From Nitrosopumilaceae archaeon (lineage in GTDB: Archaea > Thermoproteota > Nitrososphaeria > Nitrososphaerales > Nitrosopumilaceae), in the NCBI GenBank assembly GCA_013867245.1, contig JACENB010000162.1, positions 1 through 10,074 of the forward strand: a stretch of DNA of 10,074 bases. Reading direction: 5' to 3'. The notes beneath the pieces were generated by a model. The model was not told where the DNA came from, searched no databases, and worked only from the letters and a program-made list of their open reading frames with translations. Both the position numbers and the translations under genes were made by a program. This document shows, piece after piece, positions 1 through 6,376 of the stretch. Position 1 is the stretch's first letter. Each line of letters starts with the position of its first letter.

Positions 1-500
1 ACTCCTGATGTTCCAATTCTTGCTGGCATCAATCTACTATCTACTAAAATTATTCCCACATGAATTAATGATTTTAAGAAAATTTTTCTTCTAATTTGTT
101 CAGCAATCAAATAAGGATCCTTTGGATACAGTATTGCTTTACCTTTTTTTGCATTTGATTTATCGATTCCTGCATTTGGTGCCATTATATTATCTGCAGA
201 TGTAATGACAAATCCTCCAATTCCCCCAAAAATTTTATCTGATTCTCTAATGATGACTTCTGCAATTCCTGGTTTTAGATTAAATTCATTTGCAATTTTT
301 TCTCCATATTCTGATGCTTTAATTTTCTCTAAATCTACAATTCTTCCTTGTGAATTTGAGATATATTTAGTAGAAATTACTATGACATCCCCCTCCTCTA
401 ATTTTGTTTTATTTTTTTCTAAAGTATTTTCTAATTCTTCAAAAACGTCAAATTCTGTTACCATTCTTTCAGCTAATAGGGGTAAAACAGTTAATTGCAC
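1..500 (-). CDS. cofE: Coenzyme F420-0:L-glutamate ligase-like protein, N-terminal part (runs off the left edge)
   Basis: The minus strand is open from a stop codon at 516-518 to position 1. Reading from GTG at 500 it gives at least 166 residues. The translation shows GDVIVIS (about 37-43), GGFVIT near 95-100, NAGIDKSN (109-116), YPKDPY (125-130), VGIILVDSR (148-156) and RIGTSG at the edge. These match the CofE family, which adds glutamates by gamma linkage to F420-0 using GTP in the cytoplasm. Full-length family members are about 250 residues, so roughly one third is missing beyond the window. The GTG is preferred because it gives an N-terminus of the CofE kind (VQLTVLPL) and has a TATA-like element 26 bases upstream. 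An in-frame ATG at 464 is the alternative. The tail DSRLMPARIG differs from the DT-GR-W version in euryarchaeal and bacterial enzymes, so exact function is likely but not proven. Confidence 0.82.
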   Translation of the reverse strand, partial: MQLTVLPLLAERMVTEFDVFEELENTLEKNKTKLEEGDVIVISTKYISNSQGRIVDLEKIKASEYGEKIANEFNLKPGIAEVIIRESDKIFGGIGGFVITSADNIMAPNAGIDKSNAKKGKAILYPKDPYLIAEQIRRKIFLKSLIHVGIILVDSRLMPARIGTSG

Positions 501-521
501 ATATTCTGTTAGATTCTATTT

Positions 522-531
522 CTTTTTTATT
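522..531 (-). promoter_or_regulatory. Putative TATA box for the cofE-like gene
   Basis: On the minus strand this reads AATAAAAAAG, centred about 26 bases before the GTG start at 500. That is the expected TBP-to-start spacing for an archaeal leaderless transcript. The call rests on position and composition only. Confidence 0.45.
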
Positions 532-543
532 GTTCTGAAAAGC

Positions 544-550
544 TTTTAAT
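544..550 (+). promoter_or_regulatory. Putative TATA box for the four-gene hydro-lyase operon
   Basis: TTTTAAT is centred about 27 bases before the ATG at 574, which suggests a leaderless mRNA. It overlaps the perfect palindrome AAAAGCTTTT (538-547). The heptamer AGCTTTT recurs exactly 20 bp downstream (541-547 and 561-567), which could form a regulator site around the core promoter. Confidence 0.5.
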
Positions 551-573
551 CCCAAGACTGAGCTTTTTCAATC

Positions 574-1845
574 ATGAATATAGTTGAGAAGATCCTTGCA
601 CGTGCTTCAGGCAAGTCATCAGTAGCACCTGATGATGTAGTATTTGCTGATGTTGATAAAGTAATGATGCATGATGTTTCTGGACCTGGTGTGCTCAAGG
701 TATTTGATAAATTAAAGAAACAAGGAATTGCAGTCGATAAATTGTGGGATCCAACAAAAGTTTGGGTGGCTGAAGATCATTTTGTGCCATCAGCTGATAA
801 ATTGTCTGCAGAAAATATTGTAAAATTATCAAATTTCACTAAAAATTATGGTATTGAAAAACATTTCAAATATGGAATGGGCCAATATGGAATTTGTCAT
901 ACACTATCACACGAACAAGCAATGGTAATGCCAGGTGATGTTTATGTTGGTGGTGATTCTCACACAAATACTACTGGAGCTTTAGGAGCATTTGCAGTTG
1001 GTTTAGGACATACTGACATCGCATATGTTTTGCTACATGGAAATATTTGGTTTAAAGTTCCCGAAACTTATTACTTCAAACTAAATGGAAAATTGCCTGA
1101 TCATGTAATGGCCAAAGATTTGATTCTAAAAATTATTGGTGAAATTGGCAATGATGGTGGTGCATATAGAACAATGCAATTTGGTGGAAGTGGAATTGAT
1201 GATATGTCTGTTGAAAGTAGATTGACTTTATGTAATATGACTACTGAAGCAGGAGCTAAAAATGGAATTGTAGAACCTGATCAAAAAGTTGTAGATTACC
1301 TTTCTTCAAAAGGTGCAACAAATTTCAATATAGTTAATGGTGATGCTGATGCAGAATATGCTAAAGTTTTTGAGTTTGAAAGTTCTGAAATGGAACCAAT
1401 AATTGCTAAACCTTTCTCACCTGATAATACATGTGTTGTTAGTGAAGCTCCTTCTGTGGAATTGGATAAATCTTACATCGGTTCTTGTACTGGTGCAAAG
1501 TATGAGGATTTGGAAGCTGCAGCAAAAGTTCTCAAAGGAAGAAAAGTAAAGATAAGAACTGAAATTTTACCCGCAGCAATCTCAATTTATCAACGTGCAA
1601 TGGAAAATGGATTATTGAAAATTTTCTTAGACGCTGGTGTTACTGTTGGACCTCCAACCTGTGGTGCCTGTTGTGGTGCTCATATGGGAGTATTAGCTAA
1701 AGATGAAATTTGTATTAGTACAACTAACCGTAATTTCCCTGGTAGAATGGGACACGTTGAATCACAAACATATCTTTCATCTCCGATGGTGGCAGCAGCT
1801 TCTGCAGTTACTGGAAAAATAACTGATCCAAGGGATTTGATATGA
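574..1845 (+). CDS. Archaeal-type homoaconitase / 3-isopropylmalate dehydratase family, large subunit
   Basis: This 423-residue protein belongs to the short archaeal branch of the aconitase superfamily (usual length about 420). It should carry a [4Fe-4S] cluster and, with the small subunit next door, isomerise a 2-hydroxy acid by dehydration and rehydration. Visible signatures are GGDSHT (126-131), the cluster-ligand motif GSCTGA with Cys305, the second motif PTCGACCG with Cys363 and Cys366, and the substrate-binding STTNRN-PGRMGH (382-394). Two details are unusual: GSCTGA where relatives usually have GSCTN, and an extra cysteine (367) directly after the third ligand. A complete bacterial-type LeuC/LeuD follows in the same operon, so this pair probably has another substrate. 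Homoaconitate in LysW-dependent lysine synthesis is a reasonable guess. The gene is translationally coupled to the next one by an ATGA overlap. Family is certain; substrate is not. Confidence 0.88.
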   Translation: MNIVEKILARASGKSSVAPDDVVFADVDKVMMHDVSGPGVLKVFDKLKKQGIAVDKLWDPTKVWVAEDHFVPSADKLSAENIVKLSNFTKNYGIEKHFKYGMGQYGICHTLSHEQAMVMPGDVYVGGDSHTNTTGALGAFAVGLGHTDIAYVLLHGNIWFKVPETYYFKLNGKLPDHVMAKDLILKIIGEIGNDGGAYRTMQFGGSGIDDMSVESRLTLCNMTTEAGAKNGIVEPDQKVVDYLSSKGATNFNIVNGDADAEYAKVFEFESSEMEPIIAKPFSPDNTCVVSEAPSVELDKSYIGSCTGAKYEDLEAAAKVLKGRKVKIRTEILPAAISIYQRAMENGLLKIFLDAGVTVGPPTCGACCGAHMGVLAKDEICISTTNRNFPGRMGHVESQTYLSSPMVAAASAVTGKITDPRDLI

Positions 1846-2333
1846 AAGGAAACGTCATAAAATACGATCGTGATAACATCGATACTGATGTAATTATTCC
1901 AGGTCAATATCTAAAAGTCCATGATTATGCTGAACTTGCAACTCATGCTATGGAGGGATTGGATCCTGATTTTCATTCAAAAGTAAAAGAAGGTGATTTT
2001 ATTTTATCTGGAAAGAATTTTGGTTCTGGTTCTTCTCGAGAACATGCTCCAATTGCATTATCTCATTCTGGAGTTAAAGCAATACTTGCTTTGTCTTTTG
2101 CAAGAATTTTTTATAGAAACTCTGTAGATGGTGCATTTTTGTTACCTATTGAAATTGGTCAAGATGCATATGATGGGATTTCTGATGGTGATGAACTTGA
2201 TATTGATATTTCAACCAATGAAATAAAAAATCTAACAAAAAATGAATCATACAAAATGAAACCTTTTTCTGAAATTATTGGAAAAATAATTGAAGCAGGT
2301 GGATTATTCAAGTATAAACCCGAATTGGATTAA
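1842..2333 (+). CDS. Archaeal-type homoaconitase / 3-isopropylmalate dehydratase family, small subunit
   Basis: This 163-residue swivelling-domain subunit pairs with the large subunit just upstream, and its ATG overlaps that gene's stop codon (ATGA). The family signature [10 protein letters not shown] is at 61-70, and the N-terminal [12 protein letters not shown] is at 13-24. The substrate-selecting loop reads YLKV (23-26). In characterised methanogen enzymes this loop is YLRT in homoaconitase and YLV-hydrophobic in isopropylmalate isomerase. A lysine in the third place resembles the basic residue of the homoaconitase type, while the last residue resembles the isomerase type. That points to a substrate with a distal carboxylate, but this is inference. 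The length is normal for the archaeal family and nothing appears truncated. Confidence 0.88.
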   Translation: MKGNVIKYDRDNIDTDVIIPGQYLKVHDYAELATHAMEGLDPDFHSKVKEGDFILSGKNFGSGSSREHAPIALSHSGVKAILALSFARIFYRNSVDGAFLLPIEIGQDAYDGISDGDELDIDISTNEIKNLTKNESYKMKPFSEIIGKIIEAGGLFKYKPELD

Positions 2334-2334
2334 A

Positions 2335-3750
2335 ATGGGAAAAACACTTTTTGAAAAAATTTGGGAATCTCATATTGTTGTAGAAAAGCAAAATGAACCT
2401 GCTCTAATTTACATTGATAGACATCTTGTTCACGAAGTAACTTCTCCTCAAGCATTTGATGGATTACGAATGAATGACAGAAAAGTTAGAAGACCTGATT
2501 TGACAATTGCAACAATGGATCATAATGTTCCTACAAATGATCGCTCTTTACCAATATTGGACCAAACTTCTGCAGTTCAAATTAAAACACTTGAGAATAA
2601 TTGTAAGGATTTTGGAATAAAATTATTTGATATTAACAGCCCAAATCAAGGAATTGTACATGTAATTGGACCTCAATTAGGCATAACTTTACCTGGTTCT
2701 ACTATTGTTTGTGGCGATAGTCATACTTCTACACATGGTGCTTTTGGTGCATTAGCCTTGGGAATTGGTACAAGTGAAGTGGAGCACGTTTTGGCATCTC
2801 AAACTTTGTGGTTAGAAAAACCAAAAACATTTGAAGTTAGAGTTGAGGGAAAAAGAAAAAATCCTCATGCAGTAACTGCAAAAGATATAATTTTATCCAT
2901 CATCAAAAATATTGGAACTGCTGGTGGAACTGGAACTGTGATTGAGTATCGTGGTGAAGGAATTACTGATCTTTCTATGGAGCAACGAATGACAATTTGT
3001 AATATGTCGATTGAAGGAGGAGCTCGAGCAGGATTGATTGCACCTGATCAAAAAACTTTTGATTATTTACGAAACAGAGAATATACTCCACAAAATTATG
3101 ACTCTCTTGTAGATGATTGGAAAGTAAATCTTCAAACTGATTCTGATGCCACTTTTGATAAAACATTTGTTTTAGACATTAATGATATTGCACCACAAGT
3201 AAGTTGGGGTACAAATCCTGGAATGACTTGTGATGTTAGTGAATCTATTCCATCTCCTGATGAATTTTCTAATGGTGATGCTAATCAAAAGAAAGGTGCT
3301 GAAAAAGCTCTTGAGTATATGTCACTTGAATCTGGAACTTTAATTGAGGACATTGAAATTGATAGAGTGTTTATTGGTTCTTGTACTAATGCAAGACTAG
3401 AGGACCTTATTGAAGCATCAAAAGTGATTCAAGGACAAAAAGTTGCATCAAATGTTAGTGCAATGGTAGTCCCAGGCTCTCAAATGGTAAAAAAACAAGC
3501 TGAAGAGATGGGGTTGGATAAAATTTTCATTGATGCAAATTTTGAATGGAGAGAGGCTGGTTGCAGTATGTGTTTAGGCATGAATCCTGATATTTTGTCT
3601 CCTGGTGAAAGATGTGCTAGTACATCAAATAGAAATTTTGAAGGCAGACAAGGCAATGGTGGTAGAACTCATTTAGTAAGTCCAGTTATGGCCGCAGCAG
3701 CCGCAATACATGGACATTTTGTTGATGTAAGGAAATTGGATTTGAATTAA
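2335..3750 (+). CDS. leuC: 3-isopropylmalate dehydratase large subunit, bacterial type
   Basis: LeuC converts 2-isopropylmalate to 3-isopropylmalate via 2-isopropylmaleate in leucine synthesis, together with LeuD. The 471-residue product is close to the usual bacterial length (about 466). It opens with [15 protein letters not shown], which is how bacterial LeuC proteins begin, followed by the family stretch [14 protein letters not shown]. The [4Fe-4S] ligands are Cys350 (GSCTNAR), Cys410 and Cys413 (AGCSMCLG), with [12 protein letters not shown] at 127-138 and [12 protein letters not shown] at 429-440. The ATG at 2335 is chosen over an in-frame TTG at 2290, which would add 15 unrelated residues and overlap the previous gene by 44 bases. 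With the ATG, the spacer to the previous stop is one base. The bacterial subtype inside an archaeal operon suggests old lateral acquisition. Confidence 0.95.
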   Translation: MGKTLFEKIWESHIVVEKQNEPALIYIDRHLVHEVTSPQAFDGLRMNDRKVRRPDLTIATMDHNVPTNDRSLPILDQTSAVQIKTLENNCKDFGIKLFDINSPNQGIVHVIGPQLGITLPGSTIVCGDSHTSTHGAFGALALGIGTSEVEHVLASQTLWLEKPKTFEVRVEGKRKNPHAVTAKDIILSIIKNIGTAGGTGTVIEYRGEGITDLSMEQRMTICNMSIEGGARAGLIAPDQKTFDYLRNREYTPQNYDSLVDDWKVNLQTDSDATFDKTFVLDINDIAPQVSWGTNPGMTCDVSESIPSPDEFSNGDANQKKGAEKALEYMSLESGTLIEDIEIDRVFIGSCTNARLEDLIEASKVIQGQKVASNVSAMVVPGSQMVKKQAEEMGLDKIFIDANFEWREAGCSMCLGMNPDILSPGERCASTSNRNFEGRQGNGGRTHLVSPVMAAAAAIHGHFVDVRKLDLN

Positions 3751-3751
3751 C

Positions 3752-4336
3752 ATGGAACCTTTCCAAAATGTAAAAAGCATTGTTACTCCTCTTGATAAAG
3801 TCAATGTAGATACTGATCAAATTATTCCCAAACAATTTTTAAAATTAGTTCAAAAGTCTGGATTTGGTAAATTCTTATTTTTTAATTGGCGATATGATGA
3901 AAATGAAAATTTGAAATCTGATTTTGTTTTGAATAATTCTAAATATGATGACTCAAAAATTTTAGTAGCAGGAGATAATTTTGGATGTGGTTCTAGTAGA
4001 GAACATGCAGTTTGGGCTTTAGATGATTATGGTTTTTCTGTAATAATATCCTCTTCTTTTGCTGATATCTTTTTTAGCAATTGTTTCAAAAATGGAATTC
4101 TTCCTATCACATTAGATTCTACACTGGTGGAGAAACTTCAACATGAAACTAATCAAATTGAAGTAGATTTAGAAAATCAGGTGATTAAAACACCTTCAGA
4201 AAATATCTCTTTTGAAATCAATTCTCACAAGAAAAAAATTCTCTTGGAGGGATTAGATGACATTGCACAAACTCTTCAACATGAGGAAAAAATTTCTAAA
4301 TTTGAAGAGAATTCTACAATCCCATCTGTTTTATGA
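3752..4336 (+). CDS. leuD: 3-isopropylmalate dehydratase small subunit, bacterial type
   Basis: This 194-residue small subunit partners the LeuC one base upstream. Bacterial LeuD features are the start FQNVKSIVTPLDKVNVDTDQ, the long N-terminal insertion with FLFFNWRYDE (41-50), the conserved GCGSSREHAVWAL (78-90) and the C-terminal LLEGLDDIAQTLQHEE (164-179). Typical bacterial proteins are about 200 residues, so this one is complete, although it has a short acidic and polar tail of about 15 residues after the family core. The last 23 bases overlap the 3' end of the convergent nucleotidyltransferase gene. As the final gene of the operon it has no clear terminator of its own directly after the stop codon. 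The loop after IIPKQ reads FLK, as in bacterial LeuD, so the isopropylmalate role is well supported. Confidence 0.95.
   Translation: MEPFQNVKSIVTPLDKVNVDTDQIIPKQFLKLVQKSGFGKFLFFNWRYDENENLKSDFVLNNSKYDDSKILVAGDNFGCGSSREHAVWALDDYGFSVIISSSFADIFFSNCFKNGILPITLDSTLVEKLQHETNQIEVDLENQVIKTPSENISFEINSHKKKILLEGLDDIAQTLQHEEKISKFEENSTIPSVL
4232..4238 (-). terminator. Possible oligo-T termination tract for the minus-strand ribosomal operon (distal)
   Basis: Seven A on the plus strand give T7 in the minus-strand transcript, about 76 bases past the nucleotidyltransferase stop codon. It lies inside leuD, where it encodes a lysine run. Archaeal RNA polymerase can terminate at such U-runs without a hairpin. A second tract, T6 at 4287-4292, is closer to the stop. 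Confidence 0.25.
4287..4292 (-). terminator. Possible oligo-T termination tract for the minus-strand ribosomal operon (proximal)
   Basis: Six A on the plus strand give a T6 run in the minus-strand transcript, about 22 bases beyond the nucleotidyltransferase stop codon and within the leuD coding region. No supporting hairpin is evident, so it is a candidate by position only. Confidence 0.28.
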
Positions 4337-5030
4337 TTTTCGTTACTAATTTCTCGTTTCTCTCTAAAATCATTGGTGATTCTGCATCAATCCATTCTCT
4401 TTGTTCTATATCGTGAGCACTAATTTTACCCTCTTTTGATAATTCTTGTAAAATATCAAATGATAAATTCACCTGTTTTTTCTTTTTCTTTTTAATTCTC
4501 TGAATAATTTCTTTTCCTAACATGTAGATTCCTAAACATTCTGATAACTGTAATTTCATAACTGGTTTTTCTTTAAACTCTGTAATTATTCCGTCATCTA
4601 CCACTGCAAAACCTGTTTCTTCTTTTCTCTTTGTTCTAGTTGCAATGCATGCCAAACTGTTTTTTTCTTTGAACGTTTTTCTCATTTTTGTAATGTCTAA
4701 TGCACATAGATTGTCTACAAACCACAAGAGAAATTCTGATTCATTTTTTAACTCATTTTGTATGTGGAGTAAATCTCCTCCAGTTCCACTTTGTGAATCT
4801 TGAATGAATTTAATATTTTTTTGTTCTCCATAATAATTTTTGATCTGACCTCCTAAACCCGTATAATCTGAAATGATGATGATTTCATTAATGAATTTGA
4901 ATGATTTTAGATATCTGACAACATAATCAATCAAAGGTTTTCCATTAATTGGTGTCATTGCTTTTGGAAAATATTCTGTATATGGTTTTCCGCGGGTGCC
5001 TTTGCCACCAGCTAAAATTACAGCTTTCAC
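4314..5030 (-). CDS. Sugar-phosphate nucleotidyltransferase-like protein (NDP-sugar pyrophosphorylase family)
   Basis: This 238-residue GT-A-fold protein is expected to join a nucleoside triphosphate and a sugar 1-phosphate to give an NDP-sugar and pyrophosphate, feeding glycan or S-layer/lipid glycosylation. It begins KAVILAGGKGTR (2-13), followed by FPKAM (21-25) with the family lysine. Other motifs are SGTGGDLLH (81-89), the metal-binding aspartate in FVDN (104-107), FKEKP (152-156) and WIDAESP (213-219), close to the family W-D-G/S-P motif. FVDN stands where most relatives have NGD. The hexamerisation or acyltransferase C-terminal domain of GlmU-like enzymes is absent. Six lysines occur in a row at 180-185. 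The start is GTG, three bases after the uS9 stop codon, because no ATG fits the motif. The gene ends the ribosomal operon. Substrate cannot be told from sequence. Confidence 0.8.
   Translation of the reverse strand: MKAVILAGGKGTRGKPYTEYFPKAMTPINGKPLIDYVVRYLKSFKFINEIIIISDYTGLGGQIKNYYGEQKNIKFIQDSQSGTGGDLLHIQNELKNESEFLLWFVDNLCALDITKMRKTFKEKNSLACIATRTKRKEETGFAVVDDGIITEFKEKPVMKLQLSECLGIYMLGKEIIQRIKKKKKKQVNLSFDILQELSKEGKISAHDIEQREWIDAESPMILERNEKLVTKIIKQMGL
4476..4493 (+). terminator. Candidate T-rich terminator of the leu operon, antisense within the nucleotidyltransferase gene
   Basis: This plus-strand tract has 16 T in 18 bases, in the pattern T6-C-T5-C-T5. It lies about 140 bases after the leuD stop codon and is the strongest oligo-T signal for plus-strand transcripts leaving that operon. 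On the other strand the same bases encode the Lys180-185 run. Its role as a terminator is inferred from the known U-tract dependence of archaeal termination. Confidence 0.35.
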
Positions 5031-5033
5031 AGT

Positions 5034-5480
5034 CTAACGGTATGATTTCTGTTTTCTTCTTCTTGCACCAGGTCCGCCAAATTTCTTTGGTTCTTTTTGT
5101 CTGGCGTCTCCACTAACTAGATACTTGTCAAAATCAGTAATTCTTTTTCTGAGGTCTTCTCTAGTTGATTTTGGGAAAGGATGATCTTTTGGCTCTTTTT
5201 TAGATTTTGTCCAGCCTACTAATGCTCTGGTAATTGCAGTTGCTACTGCACTTGCTTGTCCCATGAATCCTCCACCTCTAACTCTTACAGAAATATCTAT
5301 TTTATCTCTCAAATCTCCTGTAATTTCAAGTGGTGCTAAAATGACTTCACGGGCTGTTTCTTGTGGAATCATTTCTACTGGAACGTTGTTAATTCTAACT
5401 TTACCTACACCTTTTGTAATGTATACGTGAGCACTAGCTGTTTTTCTAGTTGCAAAATAAATTTCAGTTTTTGGAATCAT
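5034..5480 (-). CDS. rpsI: 30S ribosomal protein uS9
   Basis: A 148-residue small-subunit protein whose C-terminal tail reaches the decoding centre near the P-site tRNA anticodon. The N-terminal TRKTASAHVYITKG with GKVRINN (26-32) is the uS9 signature, RVRGGGFMGQASA (67-79) is the conserved middle loop, and the basic tail ends in the invariant KSYR. The central section matches the archaeal length. It starts at ATG 5480, one base after the uL13 stop codon, and is followed three bases later by the nucleotidyltransferase gene. In most archaea the genes after uS9 are RNA polymerase subunits N and K; here they are missing and a sugar enzyme takes their place. Confidence 0.97.
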   Translation of the reverse strand: MIPKTEIYFATRKTASAHVYITKGVGKVRINNVPVEMIPQETAREVILAPLEITGDLRDKIDISVRVRGGGFMGQASAVATAITRALVGWTKSKKEPKDHPFPKSTREDLRKRITDFDKYLVSGDARQKEPKKFGGPGARRRKQKSYR

Positions 5481-5481
5481 C

Positions 5482-5991
5482 TTATTCTGTCCATCCTATT
5501 ACTCTACATATTTCTGCTAATGTTGTATAATTAGAAGCTGCTCTTTTGATTAATGCTTTTTCAAATTGTGTTTTCTCTAATGGTTTTGTATCATTAGGTG
5601 CACCGATGTATGTTCTTAATCTTTGGAATGCTAATTTACCTGATGGTTTTCTATCAAATGGTAACATTTGACGAATCATCTTTGCAATGATTGTATCTGG
5701 TCTTCTATAGTGTACCGGTCCGTGTTTGTAATTGATAATGCTGTTAATTTCTAAAAATTCTCTATATTCTTGAATTTGATTTGATCTTGTTCCACTCATC
5801 ATAATTTTTTCACAATTGATTACTGTAACTCTTTGACCTTGTAATAGTAATTTAGCAACATTTGATGCTAATCTACCTGCAATGTGATTTGTTCCATCAA
5901 CGACAATTGGTCTATCTGTTCTAATAACAACCTCTTGTTTGGAAGTATTTGAATTTCTTCCAGCAGGTCTGTTTAATCTTCCATTAGCCAA
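5482..5991 (-). CDS. rplM: 50S ribosomal protein uL13
   Basis: This is a large-subunit protein of 169 residues. The uL13 core starts at IVVDGTNHIAGRLAS (29-43) and continues with VINCEKIMMSGTR (57-69), HGPVHYRRPD (90-99) and MLPFDRKPSGKLAFQRL (109-125). About 25 polar residues precede the core, an N-terminal extension typical of neither strand's neighbour. The start is decided by the sequence: a stop codon lies three codons upstream and the only usual start codon available in frame is TTG at 5991, which overlaps the last 8 bases of the eL18 gene. The ATG seen at 5984 is out of frame. Start choice is therefore good, although a rare ATT start further in cannot be excluded. Confidence 0.96.
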   Translation of the reverse strand: MANGRLNRPAGRNSNTSKQEVVIRTDRPIVVDGTNHIAGRLASNVAKLLLQGQRVTVINCEKIMMSGTRSNQIQEYREFLEINSIINYKHGPVHYRRPDTIIAKMIRQMLPFDRKPSGKLAFQRLRTYIGAPNDTKPLEKTQFEKALIKRAASNYTTLAEICRVIGWTE

Positions 5992-6331
5992 GTAGTACTA
6001 CTCCTTTACCTGTTGGATTTTGTTTGATTAAATCTGCATGTGAGATTAATTTTCCACCATTTTCTAAAACTTTGGCTGCTGCAGAATTTGAAATTGAAAA
6101 TGAACATAATGTGATTTTGTGAGAAATATTTCCTGTTCCTAAAACTTTACCTGGAAAAACTACTGTATCGTTATCTTTGGTTAATTGACTAATTCTATTG
6201 AGATTGATATCTCTTCTAGCAATTGATGGTTTTAGAGCGTATTCTGCTAATTTGCCCCAAATTGGAGCATCGTTTTTGGTTGATGCTTTCTTCAGATCGC
6301 TAGCCATACGAATTACAACTTGATTAGTCAT
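5984..6331 (-). CDS. rpl18e: 50S ribosomal protein eL18
   Basis: This 115-residue protein is of the archaeal/eukaryotic eL18 family (archaeal form about 120). It is assigned from IWGKLAEYALKPSIARRDINLNRISQL (24-50, shown here in part), VVFPGKVLGTG (57-67), the segment KITLCSFSISNSAAAKV (72-88) and the end GKGVVLLG. Such proteins are absent from bacteria, which supports an archaeal host. The start is ATG at 6331. A TATA-like element is centred 28 bases upstream, so this gene probably begins its own mRNA in addition to read-through from rpoD 45 bases away. The stop codon lies inside the start of uL13, which implies translational coupling. Confidence 0.95.
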   Translation of the reverse strand: MTNQVVIRMASDLKKASTKNDAPIWGKLAEYALKPSIARRDINLNRISQLTKDNDTVVFPGKVLGTGNISHKITLCSFSISNSAAAKVLENGGKLISHADLIKQNPTGKGVVLLG

Positions 6332-6354
6332 GTGAATAATCCGGCTTAAAACCC

Positions 6355-6363
6355 AAATATAAT
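6355..6363 (-). promoter_or_regulatory. Putative TATA box for the eL18-uL13-uS9 operon
   Basis: The minus strand reads ATTATATTT, centred 28 bases before the eL18 ATG and inside the short spacer after rpoD. The position fits an internal promoter that would allow ribosomal genes to be expressed apart from rpoD. A competing element, TTTTAAGC nearer the ATG, sits too close for a normal TATA spacing. Confidence 0.5.
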
Positions 6364-6376
6364 GTCTATGCTTCTA

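Noticed and set aside
205..549. 114-residue open frame on the plus strand before the hydro-lyase operon
   Set aside because: It lies almost wholly antisense to the cofE-like gene, its composition is rich in serine and phenylalanine as expected from a reverse frame, and it matches no family I recognise.
1680..1907. 75-residue minus-strand frame across the junction of the archaeal-type subunits
   Set aside because: It is a shadow of two certain genes on the other strand, with no start signal or recognisable motif.
2290..2334. Upstream TTG start that would lengthen LeuC by 15 residues
   Set aside because: The added residues have no counterpart in the LeuC family, and the ATG at 2335 gives the standard N-terminus with a one-base spacer.
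2975..3166. 63-residue minus-strand frame within leuC
   Set aside because: It is antisense to well conserved LeuC sequence and has no support.
6345..6352. TTTTAAGC (minus strand) as the eL18 TATA box
   Set aside because: Its centre is only about 17 bases before the ATG, which would place the transcript start inside the gene. The element at 6355-6363 fits better.
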